From the NCBI RefSeq assembly GCF_000024345.1, contig NC_013729.1, forward strand, positions 1,364,001 to 1,428,000: 64,000 bases of DNA. The letters run 5' to 3'. Below the pieces are notes generated by a model. It searched no databases. It saw only the letters and a list, made by a program, of their open reading frames with translations, and was not told where the DNA came from. Source of the DNA: Kribbella flavida DSM 17836 (GTDB lineage Bacteria; Actinomycetota; Actinomycetes; Propionibacteriales; Kribbellaceae). Positions 41,092-51,208 of the stretch are shown piece by piece (position 1 is the stretch's first letter; the number at the start of each line of letters is the position of its first letter). Position numbers and translations under genes: made by a program.

Positions 41092-41469
41092 TCAGCCTCC
41101 GAAGACGTGGGTCAGGTGGCGGATCACGAACGGCACGAACAGCGCGACCCAGACGACGCCGACGCCGATCATCATCTGCCGCTGGTAGCGCGGGCCCTGG
41201 GTCCAGAAGTCGACCAGGATCAGCCGGACGCCGTTGAACGCGTGGAACAGGATGGCGGCTACCAGGCCGACCTCGAGCAGGCCGACGACGGGGTTCTTGT
41301 AGGTGCCGATCACCTCGTTGTACGCCTCCGGGGAGACCCGGACCAGCGCGGTGTCGAGCACGTGCACCAGCAGGAAGAAGAAGATGCCGACGCCGGTGAT
41401 CCGGTGCAGGACCCACGACCACATGCCCTCGCGGCCGCGGTACAGGGTGCCAGCTGGCTTGCTGGGCAA
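41092..41469 (-). CDS. sdhC: succinate dehydrogenase cytochrome b556 subunit
   Basis: A 125-residue, three-helix membrane subunit. WSWVLHRITGVGIFFFLLVHV carries the conserved HRxTG and haem-ligand region, and LFHAFNGVRLILVDF contributes to the quinone site. The start appears to be TTG (41469), with GGAGG 6 nt upstream; no ATG or GTG precedes the conserved LPSKPAGTLYRGREGMWSW. It is the first gene of the operon, with 276 bp to the divergent MBL gene; a TAGCAT hexamer on the minus strand near 41585 could be the -10. Confidence 0.9.
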   Translation of the reverse strand: MPSKPAGTLYRGREGMWSWVLHRITGVGIFFFLLVHVLDTALVRVSPEAYNEVIGTYKNPVVGLLEVGLVAAILFHAFNGVRLILVDFWTQGPRYQRQMMIGVGVVWVALFVPFVIRHLTHVFGG

Positions 41470-41745
41470 ACCGATCCTCCGATCGGACGACAGACCGCAG
41501 CCGGGGGACGCGGCGACTCCGGGGCGTCAGATCAGCAAAGGGGCCGCGATCGGCTCGGCCTGGAAAGGAACCAGGTCGTTTCCGATGCTATCGCTGCGCC
41601 GATCCCTTTCCGGGCCGTGCCCGTGTGACATCGCTCTCCCGGGTGTTCCCGCTCACTGGCCCAGTGGTTCGCGGCCCGATTGGCTCCTGCGTCCGGCCCG
41701 CGGCGGCCCTAGGGTCGGAGCAGAGCACAAGGAGAGGGGATCACG

Positions 41746-42561
41746 GTGAGTTTCTGGATCTGTGCGACCTGCGCGGTCGAGCACGCGGAGCAGGTCGAGG
41801 TGTGCGCGATCTGCGCCGACGAGCGGCAGTGGGTCCCGGCCGACGGCCAGCAGTGGACCACCCTGGAGGAGCTGGCCGCGGCCGGCTACCGGGTGAAGGT
41901 CAAGGAGGTCGAGCCCGACCTGTACGGCGTGACGTCGGAGCCCGGCGCGGGCATCGGTCAGCAGTCGATGCTCGTCCGGACGTCCGAGGGCAACCTGCTG
42001 TGGGACCCGATCGGCTACCTCGACGACGACGCCGTGCAGGCGGTCCGGGAGTTGGGGGACGTGGCCGCGGTGATCGCGAGCCACCCGCACATGTTCGGCG
42101 TCCAGGTCGAGTGGAGCCGTCGGCTGGGCGGCGTACCGGTGTACGTGTCGGAGGCGGACGCGTCCTGGATCGCGCGCCCCGACCCCGTCATCCAGACCTG
42201 GTCGGGCACGCTCGACCTGCTGCCCGGCGTCACGTTGATCCAGCCCGGCGGGCACTTCCCCGGTAGCGCGGTCGTGCACTGGGCGGCCGGAGCCGACGGC
42301 AAGGGCGTCATCCTGGCCGGCGACACCATCTTCGCCAACCCGGACCGGACGTCGGTCAGCTTCATGCGCTCCTACCCCAACCGCATCCCGCTGTCCGGCG
42401 CTGTCGTCGACCGGGTCGCCAAGTCCCTCGACGTCTTCGAGTACGACCGCCTGTACGGCAACTTCGGCGGCTCCATCCCGGTCGACGCCCGCCAGGTCGT
42501 CCGCTTCTCCGCCGACCGCCACGCCGCCTGGGCCCGCGGCGACTACGACCACCTGACCTGA
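41746..42561 (+). CDS. MBL-fold hydrolase with N-terminal zinc ribbon
   Basis: A 271-residue protein. The first 25 residues have two CxxC pairs (C6-x2-C9 and C20-x2-C23), a probable zinc ribbon. The rest looks like a metallo-beta-lactamase fold, but the usual HxHxDH motif is replaced by ASHPHMFG; later GGHFPGSAVVHW and LAGDTIFANPDR provide possible His and Asp ligands. Activity is therefore uncertain; glyoxalase II-like or a non-enzymatic role are options. AAGGAGAGGGG lies before the GTG start. No operon partner. Confidence 0.75.
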   Translation: MSFWICATCAVEHAEQVEVCAICADERQWVPADGQQWTTLEELAAAGYRVKVKEVEPDLYGVTSEPGAGIGQQSMLVRTSEGNLLWDPIGYLDDDAVQAVRELGDVAAVIASHPHMFGVQVEWSRRLGGVPVYVSEADASWIARPDPVIQTWSGTLDLLPGVTLIQPGGHFPGSAVVHWAAGADGKGVILAGDTIFANPDRTSVSFMRSYPNRIPLSGAVVDRVAKSLDVFEYDRLYGNFGGSIPVDARQVVRFSADRHAAWARGDYDHLT

Positions 42562-42593
42562 GCCCGCGCTGAGGGCTCGTTGATCAAGGCACC

Positions 42594-43763
42594 CTAAGCC
42601 GCCAGCCTGCTCCGAGCCAGCCGGTTGTGCAGGGTGAGCATGCGCTGGACGCAGGTGGCCCAGTCGTACTGCTCGGCGCGGGCGCGGGCTGCGGGTCTGC
42701 GGTCTGGCACGGTCATCAGCTCCTGTGCGGCGTCCGCGAGCGTTTTCGGGTGTGCCTGGGCCCAGCGGCCGCAGGTTTCGTCGACGAGTTCTCTCGCGCC
42801 GCCGGTGTCCGCGGTGACGACGGGGGTGCCGGCGGCGAGGGCTTCGAGCACGGCGAGGCCGAAGGTTTCGCCGGGGCAGACGGACAGGGCGACGTCGGCC
42901 TCGGCGAGGTGGCGGGCCAGGGTGGTGCGGCCGTCGACGTAGCCGTGGAAGTGCACGGGGGCGGTGCCGGCGATGGCGACCAGCTCGTCGAGGTGCGGGC
43001 CGGCGCCGTACACGTCCATCCGCAGCGGTACGCCGCGGCGGTGCAGCTCGACGGCGGTGGCGACGGCCAGGTGCGGGCTCTTCTCGCGGGAGAGGCGGCC
43101 GGCGTGCACGAGTTTGAGGATGCCGTCGTCGGCGGGTTCGGCGCGGGCGGGGTGGAAGGTGTCGAGGTCGACGCCGAGAGGGATGCGGACCAGCGGGGTG
43201 GTGACCTCGTCGAACTCGGCCGCGGCGTAGCGGGAGGTGACCACGACCGCGTCGTACGTGCGGCCGAGCAGCTTGTAGAGCGCGCCGACCCCGGCGGCCA
43301 CACCGAACTGCCGGTACTGGCCCGTCTCGCCGCCCCACCAGCTCGGCCGCACGACCTCCCCGGTTCGGCGGACCGCGCGGGCGGCGCGCAGGGAGAGCAT
43401 GGCGTCCAGGCGTTCGTGGCTGAACAGCACCGAGCCGATGCCGTTGCGCCGGGCCCAGCGGGCGACCGGCAGCAGGGTGGACTTGTCGGAGATCTCGACC
43501 GTGGTGGGGCCGAAACGTTCGAGCGTCTCGATCACCCGCCAGGGGTCGGTGATCAGGCGGTAGCCGCCGCCGACCTTCGGGGCCTTCATCCGGACCACGG
43601 TGCCGGCGTCGGTGTCGGTGACGCTGTCGCGTTCGCCGGGGGTGATCAGGATGCGGTCGGCGCCGGCGTCGCGGTAGCCCTGGCCGAGGTGCTCGATCGC
43701 GGTCCGCATCCCGCCCGAGGTGGGGCCGACGAAGTTGGCCAGCTGGGCGATCCGCAGCGTCAT
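42594..43763 (-). CDS. GT4-family glycosyltransferase
   Basis: A 389-residue GT-B-fold transferase. The N-terminal domain opens MTLRIAQLANFVGPTSGGMRT; the C-terminal donor-binding domain has LKLVHAGRLSREKSPHLAV, HFHGYVDGRTTLA and the EX7E-type motif ETFGLAVLEALAAGTPVV (about 305-322). It resembles actinobacterial GDP-mannose-dependent transferases that build glycolipids. Its ATG overlaps the stop of the upstream GT gene (ATGA), so the two are probably successive enzymes of one pathway. Donor and acceptor are not determined by sequence. Confidence 0.85.
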   Translation of the reverse strand: MTLRIAQLANFVGPTSGGMRTAIEHLGQGYRDAGADRILITPGERDSVTDTDAGTVVRMKAPKVGGGYRLITDPWRVIETLERFGPTTVEISDKSTLLPVARWARRNGIGSVLFSHERLDAMLSLRAARAVRRTGEVVRPSWWGGETGQYRQFGVAAGVGALYKLLGRTYDAVVVTSRYAAAEFDEVTTPLVRIPLGVDLDTFHPARAEPADDGILKLVHAGRLSREKSPHLAVATAVELHRRGVPLRMDVYGAGPHLDELVAIAGTAPVHFHGYVDGRTTLARHLAEADVALSVCPGETFGLAVLEALAAGTPVVTADTGGARELVDETCGRWAQAHPKTLADAAQELMTVPDRRPAARARAEQYDWATCVQRMLTLHNRLARSRLAA

Positions 43764-45004
43764 GCGACCCGCCGAACCCGCGCCGCACGCCCGGTCGCCG
43801 CACGCCCGGTCGCCGTACGGCTGCCGGCCGCGGGTCCGGACGCCGGACCGCCGGCCGGGCCGTCGGTGCCGGTGAGCTGAGCTGCGGGCTGCCGGCCCGG
43901 CGCGACCTCACGCAGTACGTCGGCGTAGTGGCGGTCGATCAGGTCGTCCACCACGGCCGGCCAGGTCCTGGTCTGGACGCGCAGCAAGCCGCGGGCCGCC
44001 ATCGAGGCGCGGGCGTCGGGGTGGTCGAGCAGGAACGACACCGCGTCCCGCAACGACCCGGCCTGCCCCGGCTCGAAGAGCAGCCCGGTCTCACCCGGGT
44101 GGATCAGGTCCAGCGGTCCACCCGCCGCCGGCCCGACCGTCGCGACGCCCGAGGCCTGCGCCTCCTGGATCGTCTGGCAGAAGGTCTCGTGCTCGCCGGT
44201 GTGCACGAACACGTCGAGCCCGGCGAAGATCGAGGCCAGCTCGGCACCCCGGCGCATCCCCAGGAACGTTGCGTCCGGCAACGTGTGCTCGAGGGACACC
44301 CGGTCCGGTCCGTCGCCGACCACGACCAGCCGGCAGTTCAGCCCGGCCAGCTCCGCGAGCCGCCGTACCTTCTTCTCCGCCGCCAGCCGTCCGACGTAGC
44401 CGACGATCGGCCGCCCGTCGGGTGAGATCTCCCGGCGCCACTGCTCCGAGCGGTGCCCGGGGTCGAACAGGTCCAGGTTCACCCCGCGGCCCCAGTGGTG
44501 CACCCGCGGTACGCCGGCCTGGACGAGCTGCGCCATCGACGCCGACGACGGCGCCAGCGTGCGGTCCACCCGCGAGTGCGTCCGCCGCAGCCAGGCCCAG
44601 ACGGCCCGGTCGGTCTTGGCGAACCACGGGTACTGCCGGGCGAACCCGGCGATGTCGGTCTGGAACACGGCCACGGTCGGCAGCCCGAGCCGCCGCGCGG
44701 CCCGCAACCCGTACGCGCCGAGAATGAACGGCGACGCCAGGTGCACCAGCGCGGGCCGGAACTCGGCCATCGCCCGCTCGATGCCCGGATCGGGCAACCC
44801 GACCGGGAACTCCTTGTAGCCCGGGATCCCGAAGCTCCTGGCCCGGAGCACCCGGACTCCCTGGTAGCTGTCCGGACCGGGGCCGGCGGCAATGATCAGC
44901 AGCTCGTGCCCCCGGGCGAGCAACCGGTCGGCGACGTGGCGAACGGTGTTCGCGACGCCATTGATCTGCGGCAGGAAGGACTCAGCGACCATCACGATGC
45001 GCAC
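43760..45004 (-). CDS. GT4-family glycosyltransferase (MgtA-like)
   Basis: A 414-residue GT-B transferase. VRIVMVAESFLPQINGVANT is typical of the MgtA/PimB' group of mannosyltransferases; VGYVGRLAAEKKVRRL and the EX7E motif (ETFCQTIQEAQASGVATVGP) mark the donor domain. The last 45 residues are a Gly/Ala/Pro/Arg-rich tail made in part by a 15-bp DNA repeat (GCACGCCCGGTCGCC, about 43785-43815). GTG 45004 gives the family start; the frame is open to 45088. Inverted repeats CACGAAGGT (45007-45015) and ACCTTCGTG (45042-45050) lie just upstream and may bind a regulator. Confidence 0.85.
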   Translation of the reverse strand: MRIVMVAESFLPQINGVANTVRHVADRLLARGHELLIIAAGPGPDSYQGVRVLRARSFGIPGYKEFPVGLPDPGIERAMAEFRPALVHLASPFILGAYGLRAARRLGLPTVAVFQTDIAGFARQYPWFAKTDRAVWAWLRRTHSRVDRTLAPSSASMAQLVQAGVPRVHHWGRGVNLDLFDPGHRSEQWRREISPDGRPIVGYVGRLAAEKKVRRLAELAGLNCRLVVVGDGPDRVSLEHTLPDATFLGMRRGAELASIFAGLDVFVHTGEHETFCQTIQEAQASGVATVGPAAGGPLDLIHPGETGLLFEPGQAGSLRDAVSFLLDHPDARASMAARGLLRVQTRTWPAVVDDLIDRHYADVLREVAPGRQPAAQLTGTDGPAGGPASGPAAGSRTATGRAATGRAARVRRVA

Positions 45005-45135
45005 GCCACGAAGGTTCCCCAGCCCCGGTGAACCCTCGGCCACCTTCGTGTGACGCGACGACGAGCCCCTGGCGGCGGGCAACCACACACCAGGCGACCA
45101 ATCACTCCCTGAACGGTGACCAACCGACTACTGCG

Positions 45136-45161
45136 CGGTGACGAGGGCGAGGGCGAGGGCG
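45136..45161. repeat. GAGGGC hexanucleotide tract
   Basis: GAGGGC is repeated about four times in tandem in the gap between the glycosyltransferase and mutase genes. Such a tract can vary by slippage. It lies about 70 bp upstream of the predicted mutase -35. Confidence 0.6.
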
Positions 45162-45187
45162 AGGGGCGGGGGCGTGCCCGATCTCAC

Positions 45188-45205
45188 CTGGTTGGTGCAT
45201 ACCAG
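45188..45205 (+). promoter_or_regulatory. possible operator overlapping the mutase -35
   Basis: CTGGT and ACCAG (arms of 5 bp, 8-bp spacer) lie where the -35 of the leaderless mutase promoter should be: TACGGT (45223-45228) is 17 bp downstream, followed by 6 G and the ATG. Function is inferred from position. Confidence 0.35.
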
Positions 45206-45234
45206 TGGGGGGCTGGTTCTTCTACGGTGGGGGG

Positions 45235-46809
<1,575 letters not shown>

Positions 46810-46845
46810 CCCACCCCGTCCCACGTTCAGTTTCGGGGGTGGGGC

Positions 46846-48033
46846 TCAGTCCAGCAGGGCGGTGGAGACCAGGATCTGGGTGCCGAGGGTGATGGCGTCC
46901 TCGGAGGGGTCGAAGCCGGGCGTGTGCAGGTCGGCGGCGGAGTCCTGGCCGGCGGGGCGGACGCCGAGGCGGGCCATCGCGCCGGGCACGTGCTCGAGGT
47001 ACCAGGCGAAGTCCTCGCCGCCGAGGCTCTGGTCGGTCTGGGCCAGCGCGCCCGCGCCCATCGTCTGCTCGACCGCGGTCCGGAGCACCTCGATCGCGGC
47101 CGGGTCGTTCATCACCGGCGGGACGCCGTGGGTGACCTCGGTGTCCACCTCCACGCCGTACGGCGCGACCAGTTGCTCGGCCAGGCCGGGGATCAGCTCG
47201 GCGGCCAGGCGCCAGGCGCTGACGTCCAAGCAGCGCAGCGTGCCCTCGGCCTCGCCGCGGGCGGGGATCGCGTTCGCGGCCGACCCGGAGGTGATGCGGC
47301 CCCAGACCAGCGACATGCCGGCGCGCGGGTCGACCCGGCGGGAGAGCGCGGCCGGGAGCTCGGTGACCATCGTGGCCAGGGCGTAGACCAGATCGCCGGT
47401 GAGGTGCGGGCGGGAGGTGTGCCCGCCGGGACCGGTCAGCCGGACCAGGATCCGGTCCGCGGCCGCGGTCAGCGCGCCGACGCGCAGACCGACCTGCCCG
47501 ACATCCAGCCGCGGGTCGCAGTGCAGCCCGTAGATGCGCTGAACGCCGTCCAACCCGCCGGCCGCGATCACGCCGAGTGCGCCGCCCGGCATCTTCTCCT
47601 CGGCGGGCTGGAAGATCAGGCGCACCCGCCGGTCGAGCAGCCCGTCCCGCGACAGCCCGGCCAGCACCAGCGCCGCGCCGAGCAGCGCCGAGGTGTGGAC
47701 GTCGTGCCCGCAGGCGTGCGCCATACCCTCGATCGTCGAGCGCCAAGGGGCCTCGACGCCGTCCGGTACCGGCAGCGCGTCGATGTCCGCCCGCAGCGCC
47801 ACACAGGTGTCGCCGGAGCCGATGTCGCAGATCAGTCCGGTCCCCGTCGGCAGGACCTGCGGCGACAGTCCCGCCTCGGTGAGCCGCTTGCGCAGCAACT
47901 CGGTCGTCCGGACTTCGTGCCAGCCGAGCTCGGGGTGCGCGTGCAGTGCCCGGCGGACCGCGATCGACTCGTCCCGGACCTCCTTGACGCGAGCTGCCAC
48001 GTCCGCGAGCAGCAGCTCGTGCGAAGTCGTCAT
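46846..48033 (-). CDS. M20D amidohydrolase
   Basis: A 395-residue metal-dependent amidohydrolase of the M20D/AmiA-AmiB/hippurate-hydrolase type. Metal ligands lie in CVALRADIDALPV, MAHACGHDVHTSALL, IFQPAEEKMPGG and GLHCDPRLDVG, and a late His is in AADLHTPGFDP. It hydrolyses N-acyl amino acids or similar amides; the exact substrate is unknown. In mycobacteria ami genes lie near deoA-cdd and sdh, matching this neighbourhood. ATG 48033 has GAGAAT 7 nt upstream on the minus strand, so a leaderless mRNA is likely. Confidence 0.88.
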   Translation of the reverse strand: MTTSHELLLADVAARVKEVRDESIAVRRALHAHPELGWHEVRTTELLRKRLTEAGLSPQVLPTGTGLICDIGSGDTCVALRADIDALPVPDGVEAPWRSTIEGMAHACGHDVHTSALLGAALVLAGLSRDGLLDRRVRLIFQPAEEKMPGGALGVIAAGGLDGVQRIYGLHCDPRLDVGQVGLRVGALTAAADRILVRLTGPGGHTSRPHLTGDLVYALATMVTELPAALSRRVDPRAGMSLVWGRITSGSAANAIPARGEAEGTLRCLDVSAWRLAAELIPGLAEQLVAPYGVEVDTEVTHGVPPVMNDPAAIEVLRTAVEQTMGAGALAQTDQSLGGEDFAWYLEHVPGAMARLGVRPAGQDSAADLHTPGFDPSEDAITLGTQILVSTALLD

Positions 48034-48209
48034 AGGGCCGATTCTCGCATCAGCTCGTTCCGAGCCCGGGGGTGATGGTGGAAGATGGCTGACCCGGTCC
48101 AGGCGCGGCGGGCGGCGCAGGCCCCGGCTGGCCGGACCCGGACACATCCCTGGGCAGGACGGTAAGGGCTTTCCTAGACTGCGGGAACCGCCCCCGGAGG
48201 AGCTGTCCC

Positions 48210-50987
48210 ATGCTGAGTCGCCGCCCGAGCCCGTCCAGCCGCCGTACCGTCGCCCTGCTGCTCGCCCTCGCCGTTCTCTCCGTCTCCACCGGCACCACGA
48301 CTGGCGCCGCGGCCAGTCGGGGATCCGCTCCGGACGCGCCGACCCACCTGACCGTCGGGGACCGGGAACGCCCGCTGGCGGTCGAGGGCCCGCCGCAGTT
48401 CGGGTGGTGGCCGCAGGACTCCGACGGCAACGAGATCCAGACGGCGTACCAGCTGCGCGTCCTGCGTGCCGACGGCGCGGAGCAGTGGGACAGCGGCAAG
48501 GTGCGCTCGGCGGAGCAGCAGTACGTCGCGTACGCCGGTCCTGCGCTCGCCTCCGGTACGGCGTACCGCTGGACCGTACGGACCTGGGACCGTGCCGGCC
48601 GGGTGTCCCCGTGGGCGCCGCCGGCGACCTTCGAGACCGGCCTCACCGACCAGGACTGGGAGGGCGCCGCCTGGATCCGCAGGCTGTCCACGGAGCCCGA
48701 CGACTACACCCTGGCCCGCAAGGAGGTCGCGATCCCGCGCGGCCGGGTGGTCCGTGCCCGCGCCTACGTCTCGGCGTACCACCAGTACCGCCTGTACCTG
48801 AACGGCGCGGAGGTCGACGACGGCCCGGCCTTCTCCTACCCCGGCGAGGGCTACTACCAGGCCACCGACGTCACCCAGCAGCTCCAGGCCGGCCGGCATC
48901 TCGCGATCGGCGTCCTCTACCACTGGTACGGCGGCGGCCAGGGCCGGCCGGCGGCGAACGACCACCGGGGGATGCTGCTCAAGCTCGTCGTCGAGTACGC
49001 CGACGGCCGGCGCCAGGTGGTCGTGTCCGACGGCAGCTGGCGGGTCCGCCGCGCCTCCCACTTCGAGACCGGCGCTCCGCGGCGCAACAGCGATGCCGGC
49101 GACTACACCGAGCGGATCGACGCGCGGCAGGAGCCAGTCGGCTGGGACAAGCCCGGCTACGACGACTCGGTGGTTCCCTGGGTAGCTGCCACAGTTGCGG
49201 CGCCGACAGAGATGCCGCGCCTCACCGGGCAGGAGCCCCGCCTGGTCAAGACCGTGAAGCGGCCGGTGTCCGTCCGCCGGTTCGCCGACGGGACGGTCGT
49301 CGCGGACTTCGGTGTGGTCGTCCCGGCGCGTCCGGTGATCCGCTTCGCGCACGGCGTCAGCGGACGGGTCGTCGACATCCAGACCAGCTACAACCTCACC
49401 CCCGACGGCCACGCCTCCACCGGCCGGACGGACACCCAGGGCAGCGACCTGACGATGCGCTACACCCAGCGCGCCGGCCGGCAGCGGGTCGAGGCGAACC
49501 TGCACTGGGGCTGGCGGTACCTGGAGATCAAGGCACCCGGCGAGGTCCTCGGCGCGGGCGACATCGCGGCGATCGTCGAGCACACCGACGTCGACCGCGA
49601 AGCCCGCTTCGTCAGCTCGGACCGGACGCTCAACGAGGTGTGGGAACTGCTGCGCCGCTCGGCCCTGTACTCCGTGCAGCACCAGTTCGTCGACACCCCG
49701 ACCCGGGAGAAGGGCCAGTTCCTGGGCGACGCGGTGGACATCTCCTACGCCACGATGGCGGCCCTCGGCGAACGCGACGCCACCCAGAAGGCGATCCGCG
49801 AGTTCCTGCACTCGCAGGACCGGTACTGGTCCACCGGCAACGATCTCGGCCGCTACAACGCGGTCTACCCCAACGGCGACGGCAAGCGGGACATCCCGGA
49901 CTACTCCGAGATGTTCGTGAACTGGGTCTGGCGCTACTGGCTCGAGACGGGCGACACCGCGCTGGTCCGGCAGGCCTACCCGTACCTGCGCAATACCGCC
50001 GACTACGTCACGCGCCACATCCCCGCGACCGGCCCGACCGCCGGACTCGTGACCAACCTGTCCGGCGGCAGCGGGCCCTACCAGTACGGAATCGTCGACT
50101 GGCCCGCCGCGGGGCGCTTCGGCTACGACATGGACACCGCGGCCCGGACCACGATCAACGTCCAGGGGTACGACGTGCTGCGCCGGACGGCGGATCTGGC
50201 CGCGGCGCTGGGACGGCCCGCGGCGGAGATCAGCGCGTACGGTGTACCGGCTGAGCGGTTGCGGGACGCGATCAACGCGAAGCTGCGGCGGTCCGACGGC
50301 GTCTACATCGACGGCCTGTACGCCGACGGACGGCAGAGCACGCACGCCGGGCAGCACTCGACGTCGTACGCGATCGCCTTCCGGGTCGCGCCGGCGGCGG
50401 ACTTCCCGCAGTTGGCCGAGTACCTCGCAGGGCTCGGGATGAAGCAGGGGCCGATGACCGCGCACTGGTTGCTGCAGGCACTCGCCGACGCCGGCCGGGC
50501 GGACGCCGTACTGACCAGGCTCACCGATCCGGACGACCTCGGCTGGGCCAACGTGCTCGCGCGCGGCGGCACGTTCCTGTGGGAGCAGTGGAATCCGGTC
50601 AACGACGAGAGCTACTCGCACGGCTGGGGTGCGCAAGCCGCGGTCGACGTGCTCGGCACGATCCTCGGCGTCACCCTCGCCGCGCCCGGCGCCGCCCGGT
50701 TGTCCGTCACCGTTCCGGACATCGACCTGGAGTTCGCGCAGGGCACAGTCCCGACCCAGCGAGGACCCGTCACGGTCGAGTGGCGCCGGCGCCCGGCGGG
50801 CGGAGTCCGCGCCGAGGTCGAGCTCCCGGTCAACGTGACCGCCACCGTCTCCCTCCCGGCCCCTGGCAACCTCCGCTACGACGCCGACGGACCCGGCCAC
50901 GCCCGCTACCTCGGCCACAAGAACGGCCGAGCCCACTACGAGGTCGGCTCCGGCGCGACCACCTTCACCGTCCGCTACGACCGCTGA
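48210..50987 (+). CDS. secreted GH78 alpha-L-rhamnosidase
   Basis: A 925-residue exported glycoside hydrolase. After a signal peptide (about 1-34) come an N-terminal fibronectin-like domain (PTHLTVGDRERPLAVEGPPQ), the Bac_rhamnosid_N and concanavalin-like beta domains, the (alpha/alpha)6 barrel with DTPTREKGQFLGDA (general-acid region, Glu within REKG) and GTFLWEQWNP, and a C-terminal beta domain. It releases L-rhamnose from plant glycosides or rhamnose polysaccharides. CGGAGGAG lies 7 nt before the ATG. No rhamnose-catabolic genes are adjacent. Confidence 0.92.
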   Translation: MLSRRPSPSSRRTVALLLALAVLSVSTGTTTGAAASRGSAPDAPTHLTVGDRERPLAVEGPPQFGWWPQDSDGNEIQTAYQLRVLRADGAEQWDSGKVRSAEQQYVAYAGPALASGTAYRWTVRTWDRAGRVSPWAPPATFETGLTDQDWEGAAWIRRLSTEPDDYTLARKEVAIPRGRVVRARAYVSAYHQYRLYLNGAEVDDGPAFSYPGEGYYQATDVTQQLQAGRHLAIGVLYHWYGGGQGRPAANDHRGMLLKLVVEYADGRRQVVVSDGSWRVRRASHFETGAPRRNSDAGDYTERIDARQEPVGWDKPGYDDSVVPWVAATVAAPTEMPRLTGQEPRLVKTVKRPVSVRRFADGTVVADFGVVVPARPVIRFAHGVSGRVVDIQTSYNLTPDGHASTGRTDTQGSDLTMRYTQRAGRQRVEANLHWGWRYLEIKAPGEVLGAGDIAAIVEHTDVDREARFVSSDRTLNEVWELLRRSALYSVQHQFVDTPTREKGQFLGDAVDISYATMAALGERDATQKAIREFLHSQDRYWSTGNDLGRYNAVYPNGDGKRDIPDYSEMFVNWVWRYWLETGDTALVRQAYPYLRNTADYVTRHIPATGPTAGLVTNLSGGSGPYQYGIVDWPAAGRFGYDMDTAARTTINVQGYDVLRRTADLAAALGRPAAEISAYGVPAERLRDAINAKLRRSDGVYIDGLYADGRQSTHAGQHSTSYAIAFRVAPAADFPQLAEYLAGLGMKQGPMTAHWLLQALADAGRADAVLTRLTDPDDLGWANVLARGGTFLWEQWNPVNDESYSHGWGAQAAVDVLGTILGVTLAAPGAARLSVTVPDIDLEFAQGTVPTQRGPVTVEWRRRPAGGVRAEVELPVNVTATVSLPAPGNLRYDADGPGHARYLGHKNGRAHYEVGSGATTFTVRYDR

Positions 50988-51113
50988 ACCGCCCGGCCTC
51001 CCCGGAAACGGCTTCTTCGTGACCTACAGTGATCACCTGGTCGCCGGACCGCAGGAGTTTCCGCGGTGTGACGAAAGCGCCGATTACTTTCCGGTATCGA
51101 GCGGCTCTTGGCG

Positions 51114-51142
51114 TTCAAGATGGCGGGACCGGCCCCTATAGT
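51114..51142 (+). promoter_or_regulatory. promoter of the nucleoside-transporter operon
   Basis: TATAGT (51137-51142) is an excellent -10, with TTCAAG (51114-51119) 17 bp upstream. An ATG 6 nt after the -10 (51149) is in frame with bmpA and could give a leaderless longer form. Confidence 0.7.
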
Positions 51143-51208
51143 CTGCGGATGCGGCACGCTGGGGAAGGCGTGCCGGGTCAGGAACTTGGTCGACGAAGGA
51201 GACGTCCG

